Positions 1-8,343 of a stretch of 64,000 bases of DNA are shown here, in pieces. The first letter of the stretch is position 1. Every line of letters starts with the position of its first letter. The notes beneath the pieces are model-generated. The model saw only the letters and a list, made by a program, of their open reading frames with translations. It was not told where the DNA came from and did not search any database. The stretch lies in the NCBI GenBank assembly GCA_003132205.1, contig PKWY01000027.1:154340-218339 (forward strand), written 5' to 3'. Position numbers and translations under genes: made by a program. The DNA comes from Acidimicrobiaceae bacterium (GTDB lineage Bacteria > Actinomycetota > Acidimicrobiia > Acidimicrobiales > RAAP-2).

Positions 1-1
1 T

Positions 2-616
2 TCAGGGATTTGGGAGCCTTCCGGCGGCCACATCTACTGGAAGGGCGACGAGATCCACGTTCACACGCCGCGAAACGCCACCGATCTCGGCATCGCCACG
101 GTGTACCAGGACCTGGCCCTCTGCGACAATCTCGACATCGTCCAGAACATGTATCTAGGGCGTGAGGAGACCAAGTTCGCGATGCTTGATGAGATCAAGA
201 TGGAGTTGGCCACCAATCAGCTTCTAAGGGACCTCTCGGTGTCCACCGTGAAGTCGGTGCGCCAACTAGTCGCATCGCTGTCGGGTGGTCAACGCCAAGC
301 CATCGCGGTTGCGCGTGCAGTCATGCGCGAATCGCAGTTGGTGATCATGGACGAACCCACTGCCGCGCTCGGCGTGTCCCAGACCGCCCAGGTTCTCCAG
401 TTGATCCGCACGCTTTCATCGCGCGGGATGGCGGTGCTCGTCATTTCGCACAACCTGAACGATGTGTTCACTGTCGCTGACCGTATTGCCGTCATGCACC
501 TGGGAGCGCTGTGCAGCGAAGGTCCGGCTTCGAACTACGACACCGCGAGTGCGGTAGAACTCATCACGACCGGCCACTCCAGTCGTGTGCCATCCACGCT
601 TACTCCAAGCTCATAA
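2..616 (+). CDS. Sugar ABC transporter ATP-binding protein, 5'-truncated
   Basis: The reading frame is open from base 2, so the N-terminus with the Walker A loop lies outside the window. The visible part has the Q-loop region (TVYQDLALCDNL), the ABC signature SLSGGQRQAIAVARA, Walker B LVIMDEPTAAL and the H-loop histidine in VLVISHNL. The spacing and the D-loop TAAL fit the single-domain sugar importers of the FrcA/XylG type. It would hydrolyse ATP on the cytoplasmic face and drive the permease encoded 18 bases downstream. The substrate cannot be read from the sequence, and the periplasmic binding protein is not in the window. Confidence 0.9.
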   Translation, partial: SGIWEPSGGHIYWKGDEIHVHTPRNATDLGIATVYQDLALCDNLDIVQNMYLGREETKFAMLDEIKMELATNQLLRDLSVSTVKSVRQLVASLSGGQRQAIAVARAVMRESQLVIMDEPTAALGVSQTAQVLQLIRTLSSRGMAVLVISHNLNDVFTVADRIAVMHLGALCSEGPASNYDTASAVELITTGHSSRVPSTLTPSS

Positions 617-634
617 TCGAAAGGTAGTCGGATC

Positions 635-1888
635 TTGTCTGCCCCTCACCAAGAAGACCCCACGCTGCATGTGTCGGAAGACCTTTCGATTCCCGGTCCG
701 AATTCGATTGGATTACTGGTCAAGCGCATGCGACAAGGCGACAGCGGGATGCTGCCGGTCCTCGTCGGGCTTCTCCTACTGGTCATCTATTTCCAGATAA
801 GGAATGCCGCGTTCCTTTCTTCCGGGAACCTCGTGAATCTCTTCGTGCAGGCGACCATCTTCATCCTCCTCGGAATGGCCGAGATCTGGCTCCTGCTGCT
901 CGGAGAGATCGACCTTTCGATTGGGATTACTTCGGTGCTCGGTGGAGCTGTCACGGTGATCCTCGTCGATCCCCAGTTCAACGTGTCCTGGTTCCTAGCC
1001 CTGCCCGCTGGGGTGCTCGTCGTCACCGCCATCGGTGCGCTCTACGGACTGATTGTGGTCAGACTTAAAGTCCCCTCGTTCATCGTCACTCTGGCCGGTT
1101 TCCTGGCCTTCCAAGGCGTGCTCATCTACCTGGTGGATGCCCAGGGTACCGGTGGCACAATCCCGGTCCACGAGAAGGTGCTGTACAACCTCGTCTATGG
1201 CTACCTGACTCCGTTGTGGACTTGGATATTGATTGTCGCCGGTGTCGCGTTCCTGGGTTACCGGATGATCAGGATGGACGTGAGCCGTCGATCGAGTGGG
1301 CTCGCTACCGACCCCTTATCGTTCGTCATTGGGAAGGTTGCGCTGCTTTTGGCGGCGGGCATCATCCTCGCGATGGTGTTTAACGCCAACCGAGGCACCT
1401 TCGTTCCGCTGAGCGGCATGCCCTTCGCCATTCCAGTTGACTTGGGTGTCTTGTCGTTCGGGACACTCATTCTCACCAAGACAAAGGCGGGACGTTACAT
1501 CTACGCAATCGGCGGAAATACCGAAGCCGCTCGTCGCGCTGGCGTGAGGGTGGAGCGCTACCGCCTTCTCGCGTTCTGTCTGGCTGGCCTCACGGGTGGA
1601 GTCGGCGGGCTCTTGTACGTGTCGAACCTCAACGGGGTCAATGACGGACCGCCAAGCACCCTGACTCTCTACGCGATTGCGGCGGCCGTTATCGGCGGCA
1701 CCAGCCTCTTCGGTGGTCGCGGCAAGATGATCCACGCCGTCGTCGGCGGAATCATCATCGCCACCATCTACAACGGGATGGCGCTACTCAGCATGAGTGC
1801 CTCGACCCAGTACATCGTGACCGGCGTGGTACTTCTCGCTGCGGTCACCGTGGACGCGATAGCGCGCCGGCGTAGCGCGACCAGTTGA
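635..1888 (+). CDS. Sugar ABC transporter permease (BPD_transp_2 / XylH-FrcC type)
   Basis: A hydrophobic protein of about 417 residues with around ten membrane segments and the family motif GEIDLSIG near residue 95, typical of ribose, xylose and fructose importer permeases. A second landmark is the AIGGNTEAARRAGV stretch near residue 300, the cytoplasmic loop that contacts the ATPase. The start is taken as TTG at 635 because an AAAGG sequence lies about ten bases upstream and no better start precedes the first membrane span. It follows the ATPase gene directly and would form the channel with it. The substrate is unknown; the SDR dehydrogenase downstream hints at a sugar or polyol catabolic unit (inference). 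Confidence 0.88.
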   Translation: MSAPHQEDPTLHVSEDLSIPGPNSIGLLVKRMRQGDSGMLPVLVGLLLLVIYFQIRNAAFLSSGNLVNLFVQATIFILLGMAEIWLLLLGEIDLSIGITSVLGGAVTVILVDPQFNVSWFLALPAGVLVVTAIGALYGLIVVRLKVPSFIVTLAGFLAFQGVLIYLVDAQGTGGTIPVHEKVLYNLVYGYLTPLWTWILIVAGVAFLGYRMIRMDVSRRSSGLATDPLSFVIGKVALLLAAGIILAMVFNANRGTFVPLSGMPFAIPVDLGVLSFGTLILTKTKAGRYIYAIGGNTEAARRAGVRVERYRLLAFCLAGLTGGVGGLLYVSNLNGVNDGPPSTLTLYAIAAAVIGGTSLFGGRGKMIHAVVGGIIIATIYNGMALLSMSASTQYIVTGVVLLAAVTVDAIARRRSATS

Positions 1889-1916
1889 TCCGGGTCGCGG
1901 CAAAAGGAACCAGGAC

Positions 1917-2687
1917 TTGACCACGGAAGCGAGCCTTGAGGGTCGAGTGGCCCTGGTGACCGGCGCCAGTCGCGGAATCGGCTTGGCCATTGCCCAGGGC
2001 GTCGTCGAGCGTGGAGGTCGCGTCGTCATCTCCTCTCGGAGCGAGTCGAATCTCGCGGAGGCGCTCTCGACATTCAGCGACGCCCGTTCGGTGCACGCGG
2101 TTGTTGCGCACGTTGGATCACGCCAAGACGCTGACCGGCTCGTCACCGAGACCATTGAGAGGTTTGGACGCCTTGACATCTTGGTGAACAACGCTGCGAC
2201 CAATCCGTATTTCGGACCGTTGGTCGACATAGATGACGCAAGAATGCAGAAGACCTACGAGGTCAATCAGGCGTCGATCGTTACCCACACCGCCGCGGCC
2301 TGGCACCAGTGGATGGGTGAGCACGGTGGCGTGGTGCTCAACATCGCTTCGGTCGGCGGGCTGGGACCCGAGCCGGGGCTCGGATGGTACAACGTCACTA
2401 AAGCCGCGGTCATCCATCTGACCAAGCAGTTCGCCTGGGAGCTCGCTCCCAAGGTGCGCGTCAACGCCATCGCGCCGGGAGTCGTTCGAACGGACCTGGC
2501 CCGCGGCCTCTGGGAAAAGAACGAGGACCTCCTCACCGGGCACATCCCGATGAGGCGACTCGGCGAGCCCGATGACGTCGCAGAGATGGCGTTGATGCTC
2601 GTGAGTGATTCGTCTTCGTGGATAACGGGCCAGACGATCGTCATCGACGGCGGCACCACCAACCAGCCATCAGGTGGCGTCGGCTAG
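1917..2687 (+). CDS. SDR-family NAD(P)-dependent oxidoreductase
   Basis: A classical short-chain dehydrogenase of 256 residues. It has the N-terminal cofactor loop TGASRGIG, the NNAA motif, the catalytic serine (NIASVGG region), the YNVTK active-site Tyr/Lys pair, and a C-terminal SWITGQTIVIDGG typical of FabG-like and sugar dehydrogenases. The start is TTG with an AAAAGGA ribosome site upstream. It lies 28 bases after the permease and is probably co-transcribed, so oxidation of the imported sugar or polyol is a reasonable guess, but the substrate cannot be determined. Its stop overlaps the convergent menE stop by 4 bases. Confidence 0.85.
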   Translation: MTTEASLEGRVALVTGASRGIGLAIAQGVVERGGRVVISSRSESNLAEALSTFSDARSVHAVVAHVGSRQDADRLVTETIERFGRLDILVNNAATNPYFGPLVDIDDARMQKTYEVNQASIVTHTAAAWHQWMGEHGGVVLNIASVGGLGPEPGLGWYNVTKAAVIHLTKQFAWELAPKVRVNAIAPGVVRTDLARGLWEKNEDLLTGHIPMRRLGEPDDVAEMALMLVSDSSSWITGQTIVIDGGTTNQPSGGVG

Positions 2688-3793
2688 AGAAGCCCCGCCA
2701 GTTCGCTTCGGCGAATCTTCCCGTTGGCGGTGCGCGGGATCCGCTCGACGAAGATGATTGTCTTGGGCTTGGCCCATGGACCAATTCGCTCACTGGCGAC
2801 GTCGTGTATCTCCTGGGTGACGTCACGGTGTTCGCTCACGACCAGCGCGACAACGCGCTCGCCCCATTCGGAGTCCGGTTGGCCCAGCACGGCTACATCG
2901 TTCACTTGATCGAGCGACATGAGCAGCGCTTCGAGGTCCTCGGGCCAGAGTTTCTCGCCTCCCGTGTTGATTACGTAGTCGAGGCGCCCTCGCACGGAGA
3001 CCATTCCGTCAACGACGTCACCGGCGTCACCGGTGGGAAACCAGTCATCCTTGCCATCAGGTCCGGCGATCGATGGCCGCGGCGAGGTCCGGTACGAGCG
3101 AAAGAGCGTCGGGCTTCGAACAATGATCTGTCCCTCGACGCTCGCCACCTCGACTCCCGGAAGCGCGATGCGGTCGTAGACGACGCCGGATCCGGTCTCG
3201 GTCATTCCCCAGGTGGTTATGACGTTGTCGGGCAGTGCGGCGGGCGGGCGCGCCCCTCCCAGCAAGACCTTTTCGAAGCCGCTCAGGTCGTAGCGGGCCA
3301 GCTGCGCTCGAACGACTGACACGTGGGTTGCGCCGCGCCGCGCCCCAAACGAGAGGTCGTCGGGCGCGCCCCAAACGAGAGTGGCATCATCGAAGATCGT
3401 CCTTAGGAGCACCGCGAGTCCGCCAATGTGATTGGCCGGAAGGCACGGGTACCAGACGGGGTCGTGATCGCCTCGCAGCGTCGCTTGGGTGAGTACGGCG
3501 CTCGCTTGAAGTGCATCCCACGTCAGCTCCGCGGCCTTCGCGGTGCCGCTCGAACCCGACGTCAACATGACCAGGCCGATCTCGTCATCGACTTGCCGGC
3601 CGTAGTTGCGCGAGTGGCGTCCGCTCGGGTCCAGTACAGCGGTGGCCCCGAGAAGATCGAGCTCCTCTTCGCGCCGCCTCGGCGAAACTCGTTGATCGAG
3701 CACGCAGAAGGCGACCCGATCTTCCACGCACTGCCGCAGGGACGCTTCCAACTCCGGGCCGAGGGGAAGGTCGAGAGCCAGCAACGAATTCAC
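2684..3793 (-). CDS. menE: o-succinylbenzoate-CoA ligase
   Basis: An adenylate-forming enzyme of 369 residues. Seen are the phosphate loop LTSGSSGTAKA, the adenine motif TWGMTETGSG, PTGDAG, the hinge GRLDYVINTGGEK and the catalytic-lysine end PRTANGKIRR. It lacks much of the usual N-terminal lobe, which is common for short actinobacterial MenE. The reaction is ATP-dependent activation of o-succinylbenzoate to its CoA ester, the substrate for MenB, encoded about 2 kb away. It starts with GTG and has a -10-like TAGTGT six bases upstream, so its transcript may be leaderless. The context (menB, menA, menH, menD) favours MenE over another acyl-CoA ligase. Confidence 0.85.
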   Translation of the reverse strand: MNSLLALDLPLGPELEASLRQCVEDRVAFCVLDQRVSPRRREEELDLLGATAVLDPSGRHSRNYGRQVDDEIGLVMLTSGSSGTAKAAELTWDALQASAVLTQATLRGDHDPVWYPCLPANHIGGLAVLLRTIFDDATLVWGAPDDLSFGARRGATHVSVVRAQLARYDLSGFEKVLLGGARPPAALPDNVITTWGMTETGSGVVYDRIALPGVEVASVEGQIIVRSPTLFRSYRTSPRPSIAGPDGKDDWFPTGDAGDVVDGMVSVRGRLDYVINTGGEKLWPEDLEALLMSLDQVNDVAVLGQPDSEWGERVVALVVSEHRDVTQEIHDVASERIGPWAKPKTIIFVERIPRTANGKIRRSELAGLL

Positions 3794-3799
3794 CCTGTG

Positions 3800-3805
3800 A
3801 CACTA
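3800..3805 (-). promoter_or_regulatory. Putative leaderless -10 box of menE (TAGTGT)
   Basis: On the minus strand TAGTGT is separated by exactly six bases from the GTG start of menE, placing transcription start at or next to the start codon. The same TANNNT-N6-start geometry recurs at about a dozen gene starts in this window. Confidence 0.45.
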
Positions 3806-3849
3806 CGCCGCGTCGAAGTAGGTTTGCTGGAGGAAAGCGTGGGTGGACA

Positions 3850-4245
3850 GTGGCGTCGCTTCGGCACGAGATTCGAATTTCAGCTCCGGTGGATGTTGTG
3901 TGGGGGGTCATCACCCGTCCTGAATCGATACCTCAATGGTTCCCCGGAATCGATTCGTGCACGGTTGACGGTAACCATCGCGTCATCACGACCAAAGCTG
4001 GTCTCGAGATGCCCGAGGAGATCCTGACCAATGATCCCCTGCTTCGCAGGTTCGCCTACCGCATAACCGCACCCTTGTACAAGTTCCACTTGGGGGTCAT
4101 TGACGTCATTGCGATCGGCGTCAACGACTCGCTCTGCGTGTACTCAACGACCGCCGAACCCGACGTGCTGGCGCTGATCATCGCCGGAGGCACCAAGGAC
4201 GCCCTGGTGGAAATCAAGCGCATAGGCGAGGAACTGGCGAGGTAA
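3850..4245 (+). CDS. SRPBCC-family protein (polyketide cyclase/START-like fold)
   Basis: A protein of 131 residues starting with GTG behind a GGAGGAAAG ribosome site. The opening RHEIRISAPVDVVWGVITRPESIPQWFPG is the usual first strand and helices of SRPBCC proteins (A-x-x-V-W at the family position), followed by alternating short strands and a long C-terminal helix (KDALVEIKRIGEELAR). Such proteins bind hydrophobic ligands in a deep cavity; no specific ligand can be assigned. It lies 3 bases before the sulfatase gene, so the two are probably co-transcribed, and it is divergent from menE. Confidence 0.7.
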   Translation: MASLRHEIRISAPVDVVWGVITRPESIPQWFPGIDSCTVDGNHRVITTKAGLEMPEEILTNDPLLRRFAYRITAPLYKFHLGVIDVIAIGVNDSLCVYSTTAEPDVLALIIAGGTKDALVEIKRIGEELAR

Positions 4246-4248
4246 TCC

Positions 4249-5823
4249 ATGGGACGAAAGATCCTTTTCATAACAACTGATCAGCAGCGGTACGACACCC
4301 TCGGCGTGAACGGAGGCATCCTCGCTCGCACCCCGGTGCTCGACGGTCTCGCCGGCGAAGGCATCCGTTACGAGCGTTGCCAGCCGACGTCGGTCGTCTG
4401 CATGCCCTCGCGAGCATCGATGCTGACCGGGCAGTTCCCCACCACGCACGGGGCATGGATGAACGGGGTCGCGCTCGCGGTCGACGCTCCGTCGGTAGCG
4501 GAGAATCTGCACGATGCCGGCTACGCGACGGCGCTCATTGGCAAGGCGCACTTCGAGCCCATGATGGATCCCTTTGGGCGTTTCGCCGAGAACTCGCTCG
4601 CCAGCCTCGGAATCCCCTCGATCGAGCAGGACTGGTTCGACGGCCGGCGCGGTGTTCACCGCGGGTTCGACTACCTGGAGTTCGCGACCCACGGCGTCAT
4701 GGGCCCTTTGCACTACGCGAAGTGGATCAACGCCAATCATCCAGGGGCTGCGGCGGGTTTCTACCCGGTGCTCGATGCGGAACTCAACGTGAACGCGGCG
4801 GGTGGCGGCGACACCGGGGCGCCCCAGGTGAAGGTCAACGGCGTGCACCGCGACTGGTACCACACCGACTGGGTGGCGCAGCGAACGATCTCGTGGCTCA
4901 AGCGCCAGGACGACGACCGGGACTGGTTCTGTTGGATGAGTTTCCCCGACCCTCATCACCCGTGGGATCCGCCGAAGTCAGAGATTGGTCGCGTGCCCTG
5001 GAGGGAGGTTCCGTTACCGGCGAACTATCCAGAAAAGCCGAACGAACGCGAGGCGCTGATCGACGCCAAGGCCCGGCACTGGCGTGCGTGGTACGACGGG
5101 ACACTCGTGTCGAACTATGAAGCGCCCGCGAAGTGGGTTCCCGCCACGCTTACCGCGGACCAGGTGCGAGAGGTGAACGCGCTCAACGCGGTCGAGGTCG
5201 AGCTGATTGACGAGGCGATCGGCAAGGTCATGAAGGCCATCGAGGCAAAGGGATGGGTCGATGACGTCGACGTCATTTTCACGACCGACCACGGAGAGTT
5301 TCAAGGTGATTTCGGCTTCTTGTTCAAGGGCCCGTACCACGTCGATGCCTTGATGCGGCTGCCCCTCATCTGGCGTCCGGCGCGCTCCACCAAACCCCGT
5401 GCGAGCGTGGTGACGGCACCCGTCAGCCTGGTGTCGCTGGCGGCGACGTTTCTGGCGGTGGCCGGCCAGCCCGCGCCAGTGTGGGTCGAAGGCGCCTCGT
5501 TGCCGGTCGATGACGATGATGCCCACGCCCGCTCGTTCGAATCGACGGTCACCGAGTGGGATTCGGCCCTGTTCGGAGTCGATGTGCACGTTCGATCGGT
5601 CGTGACTCGCGGTCACCTCTACAGCGAGTACCAGCCCGGGACGCTTCATGACGGGAGCGAGGGCGAGCTTTACGACCTGGCGGACGACCCGCAGCAACGC
5701 GTGAATCGCTTCAACGACCCGGCGTTCGCCAGCGTCCGCGAGGACCTGCACGAGCGCCTTGTTGAGCACGAGGATCGCCCGGGTGAACGGGCCGAGCCCG
5801 GCGTGGTGATGGCCCCCGTCTGA
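4249..5823 (+). CDS. Sulfatase-family hydrolase with formylglycine motif
   Basis: A protein of 524 residues of the alkaline phosphatase/sulfatase superfamily. The N-terminus LFITTDQQRYDTLG carries metal-binding Asp11, and residues 51-55 read C-M-P-S-R, the C-x-P-S-R signature whose Cys is oxidised to formylglycine in type I sulfatases. A second metal site is visible as TTDHGEFQGDFG. No signal peptide is seen, so the enzyme is probably cytoplasmic. It would hydrolyse a sulfate (or phosphonate) ester of unknown identity and needs a formylglycine-generating enzyme not found here. It is coupled to the SRPBCC gene and sits between menE and menB, although sulfatases have no known role in menaquinone synthesis. 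Confidence 0.85.
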   Translation: MGRKILFITTDQQRYDTLGVNGGILARTPVLDGLAGEGIRYERCQPTSVVCMPSRASMLTGQFPTTHGAWMNGVALAVDAPSVAENLHDAGYATALIGKAHFEPMMDPFGRFAENSLASLGIPSIEQDWFDGRRGVHRGFDYLEFATHGVMGPLHYAKWINANHPGAAAGFYPVLDAELNVNAAGGGDTGAPQVKVNGVHRDWYHTDWVAQRTISWLKRQDDDRDWFCWMSFPDPHHPWDPPKSEIGRVPWREVPLPANYPEKPNEREALIDAKARHWRAWYDGTLVSNYEAPAKWVPATLTADQVREVNALNAVEVELIDEAIGKVMKAIEAKGWVDDVDVIFTTDHGEFQGDFGFLFKGPYHVDALMRLPLIWRPARSTKPRASVVTAPVSLVSLAATFLAVAGQPAPVWVEGASLPVDDDDAHARSFESTVTEWDSALFGVDVHVRSVVTRGHLYSEYQPGTLHDGSEGELYDLADDPQQRVNRFNDPAFASVREDLHERLVEHEDRPGERAEPGVVMAPV

Positions 5824-5831
5824 ACGAGCGG

Positions 5832-5837
5832 TAGCGT
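5832..5837 (+). promoter_or_regulatory. Putative -10 box of menB (TAGCGT)
   Basis: TAGCGT lies seven bases before the ATG of menB, close to the leaderless spacing seen at other genes in this window. menB starts only 21 bases after the sulfatase stop, so read-through transcription is also possible. Confidence 0.3.
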
Positions 5838-5844
5838 GGTCGGC

Positions 5845-6738
5845 ATGTCCGACACCGTTATTCAAGGTTCACCGATTGACCCCGTCGAGGAGTTCCGCTC
5901 GTGGCCGCTGCCCGCGTGGGAGCAGCAGGGCGAGTACGGCGACATCATCTACGAGGTGGGCGAGGGGATCGCGCGAATCACCATCAATCGACCCGAACGC
6001 CGCAACGCGTTTCGACCCCAGACACTGTTTGAACTGTCGGACGCCTTCGAGCGCGCGCGCGACGACATCTCAGTCGGCACCATCATCCTGACCGGCGCGG
6101 GGCCCGACGCCTTCTGCTCGGGGGGCGACCAGAAGATCCGGGGCGACGACGGCTACATCGGCGATGACGAGGTCGCGCGCCAGGGAGTCGGACGCCTCAA
6201 TGTGCTCGATCTCCAGATTCAAATTCGGCGGCTACCCAAGCCCGTCATCGCTCAGATCGCGGGCTACGCCATTGGCGGCGGGCACATATTGCACCTCGTG
6301 TGCGATCTCTCCCTCGCGGCGGACAATGCCCGCTTCGGCCAGACTGGACCCCGCGTTGGCTCATTCGACGGGGGCTACGGTTCGTCACTGCTCGCGCGCA
6401 GCATTGGCCTGAAGCGCGCGAAGGAAGTCTGGTTCCTCTGCCGCCAGTACGACGCGCAGCAGGCGCTCGACTGGGGCCTCGTCAACACGGTGGTGCCGCT
6501 TGCGCAGCTGGAGAGCGAGACCGTGGCGTGGTGCCGTCAGATGCTGACGCTCTCGCCGCTCGCGCTTCGAATGTTGAAGGCCGGATTCAACGCCGCCGAA
6601 GACGGCCTCGCCGGAGTCCAGCAACTCGCCGGAGACGCCACGATGCTGTTCTACATGTCAGAAGAAGGCCAAGAAGGTCGCAACGCATTCGTCGAGCACC
6701 GAAAGCCGGATTTTTCGAAGTTCCCGAAGCGTCCATGA
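5845..6738 (+). CDS. menB: 1,4-dihydroxy-2-naphthoyl-CoA synthase
   Basis: A crotonase-fold protein of 297 residues with the near-diagnostic MenB block [20 protein letters not shown] followed by [17 protein letters not shown], the naphthoate synthase active site. The oxyanion-hole region [14 protein letters not shown] also matches MenB. It ring-closes o-succinylbenzoyl-CoA to 1,4-dihydroxy-2-naphthoyl-CoA in the cytoplasm. ATG at 5845 is chosen over an in-frame GTG three codons earlier because of the family's usual start and the -10-like box upstream. The stop overlaps the menA start in ATGA. Confidence 0.95.
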   Translation: MSDTVIQGSPIDPVEEFRSWPLPAWEQQGEYGDIIYEVGEGIARITINRPERRNAFRPQTLFELSDAFERARDDISVGTIILTGAGPDAFCSGGDQKIRGDDGYIGDDEVARQGVGRLNVLDLQIQIRRLPKPVIAQIAGYAIGGGHILHLVCDLSLAADNARFGQTGPRVGSFDGGYGSSLLARSIGLKRAKEVWFLCRQYDAQQALDWGLVNTVVPLAQLESETVAWCRQMLTLSPLALRMLKAGFNAAEDGLAGVQQLAGDATMLFYMSEEGQEGRNAFVEHRKPDFSKFPKRP

Positions 6739-7604
6739 CCGGGGCTCCCGGGCCCCTTCGTCGATGGGTGCTGGCGGCTCGTCCCCGCACGCTCCCGGCC
6801 GCGCTGGTGCCGGTCCTGGTCGGCGCCTCGCTGGTGCGTCCCGCGCCCATTGAATGGCTGAACTCGGCGTTGTGCGTGTTGGTGGCCCTCGCGCTGCAGA
6901 TCGGCACCAACTACGCCAACGACTACTCGGACGGGGTTCGCGGGACGGACGCGGTTCGCGTGGGCCCGTTTCGACTGACCGCTTCATCGCTCGTTGAGCC
7001 ATCACGGGTGAAGTACGCAGCGTGGGCCTTGTTCGCGTTCGCCGCCGTGGTCGGTCTGCTGTTGGCGTCGAGGACGTCGTGGTGGCTATTGCTCGTCGGA
7101 CTCACCGCCATCCTCGCGGGCTGGTTCTACACCGGCGGCCCGATTCCCTACGGTTACTACGGCTTCGGCGAGCTGTTCGTCCTGACCTATTTCGGCTTCG
7201 TCGCCACGGTCGGCACGAGCTACGTGCAGCACCTGAGATTTCCCGGTTCCTCCTGGTGGTTCGGCCTGGCCACCGGCTCCATGGCGTGCGCATTGCTCGA
7301 AGCCAACAACCTGCGCGATGTTGAGGGCGATCAGTTGTCTGGCAAGAAGACGCTCGCCGCCCGGCTCGGGCGCACGCGCGCGTCGTGGCTCTACGCGATC
7401 TCCGTCGCGGGGGTCGTCATCGGGGTGGTCATGGGCGGCGAAGGACTCGTTGGCGCCGTCGCCATCGCCCTCTACATCCCCGCTCTGAGGATGGCCTTTT
7501 CACCTCGAAACGGGCGGGAGTTGCTGGCCCTCCTCCAAGCCACGGCGAGGACCCAACTGGTGCTCGGTGGACTGCTTGGCGCGACCTTCTTCGTCACCCG
7601 TTGA
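6735..7604 (+). CDS. menA: 1,4-dihydroxy-2-naphthoate polyprenyltransferase
   Basis: A UbiA-superfamily membrane protein of 289 residues with about eight to nine spans. The two Asp-rich Mg-prenyl-diphosphate motifs are visible as [14 protein letters not shown] (about residues 59-72) and [18 protein letters not shown] (about 195). It attaches the polyprenyl tail to 1,4-dihydroxy-2-naphthoate to give demethylmenaquinone. ATG at 6735 overlaps the menB stop. The last 11 bases overlap the end of the convergent menH gene. Confidence 0.93.
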   Translation: MTGAPGPLRRWVLAARPRTLPAALVPVLVGASLVRPAPIEWLNSALCVLVALALQIGTNYANDYSDGVRGTDAVRVGPFRLTASSLVEPSRVKYAAWALFAFAAVVGLLLASRTSWWLLLVGLTAILAGWFYTGGPIPYGYYGFGELFVLTYFGFVATVGTSYVQHLRFPGSSWWFGLATGSMACALLEANNLRDVEGDQLSGKKTLAARLGRTRASWLYAISVAGVVIGVVMGGEGLVGAVAIALYIPALRMAFSPRNGRELLALLQATARTQLVLGGLLGATFFVTR

Positions 7605-8343
7605 GGAACTCCCGCACGGCTTGTGCGGTGCGCTGAGGCTGCTCAAGCTGGGCGGCGTGCCCGGCTCCTCCAATGAGCAGCCAGGCGCCGTTCTTGACGC
7701 CGCTCGCGATCGCCTCGGCTTCAAGGGAGAACTTGGCGTCGTTCGCTCCCGCCAATGCCAGCGTGGGCACTTCGATCTCGTGGAGTCTTGTCCCGAGCCA
7801 CTCTTGGGTCCCCGTGCCCGACGTGCGCAGTGAATTAGCGAGACCGTGGGGATCGGAGCTTCTGGCGGCCCGTTCGAAGTCATCGTTCGCGAGTGCTGTA
7901 AACATCGGTTGGCTCAGCCACTCATCGAGGAATCGGCGTGCGCCGATTTCCTCGATCCGCTGGGCCAAGTCGTCATCGCGCCGCTTGCGGGCTGCGCGCT
8001 CGTCGAGGTCTTCTATCCCGCGAGAAGCGCCCAGCAACACCAGGCGGGAGATTCGATCGGGATGTCGAAGGGCGAGGTGAAGGGCCACCCGCGCCCCAAA
8101 GGAGTAGCCCCCGAGAGCGACGGGCTCGTCGGGAAGCGTCTTTGCGAGCAGATCGGCCGTTTCATTGAGCGTGGCGCTGATTGCCGCCGCCGAACCGTGG
8201 CCCGGCAGGTCCAGCGTCAGCAGTTCGTTGGTTCCTGCCAGAATGGAACGGAACTGGTGTGCCGACGACCTCGTTTGAGTGAATCCGTGCAGCCAAACGA
8301 GGGCTGATCCCGACCCTTGTCGATCGTAACTGAGGAGTGGCAT
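7594..8343 (-). CDS. menH: Alpha/beta hydrolase, probable SHCHC synthase
   Basis: A protein of 249 residues with the alpha/beta hydrolase nucleophile elbow GGYSFGA, the oxyanion region WLHGFTQTRSS, an acidic residue in LALAGANDAKF and the catalytic histidine in GGAGHAAQLEQP. These are the MenH-type landmarks, and the position between menA and menD supports 2-succinyl-6-hydroxy-2,4-cyclohexadiene-1-carboxylate synthase. The start MPLLSYDRQG is used; an upstream extension would be Arg-rich and run into menD. The start codon touches the start of the divergent menD gene, so each promoter must lie inside the other gene. Another alpha/beta hydrolase role cannot be excluded. Confidence 0.8.
   Translation of the reverse strand: MPLLSYDRQGSGSALVWLHGFTQTRSSAHQFRSILAGTNELLTLDLPGHGSAAAISATLNETADLLAKTLPDEPVALGGYSFGARVALHLALRHPDRISRLVLLGASRGIEDLDERAARKRRDDDLAQRIEEIGARRFLDEWLSQPMFTALANDDFERAARSSDPHGLANSLRTSGTGTQEWLGTRLHEIEVPTLALAGANDAKFSLEAEAIASGVKNGAWLLIGGAGHAAQLEQPQRTAQAVREFLNG

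Noticed and set aside
4144-5865. Long minus-strand open frames opposite the sulfatase (271 and 283 codons)
   Set aside because: The plus strand carries a clear sulfatase with catalytic motifs across the whole span; the minus frames are Arg/His/Gly-rich mirror frames of GC-rich coding DNA with no recognisable motif.
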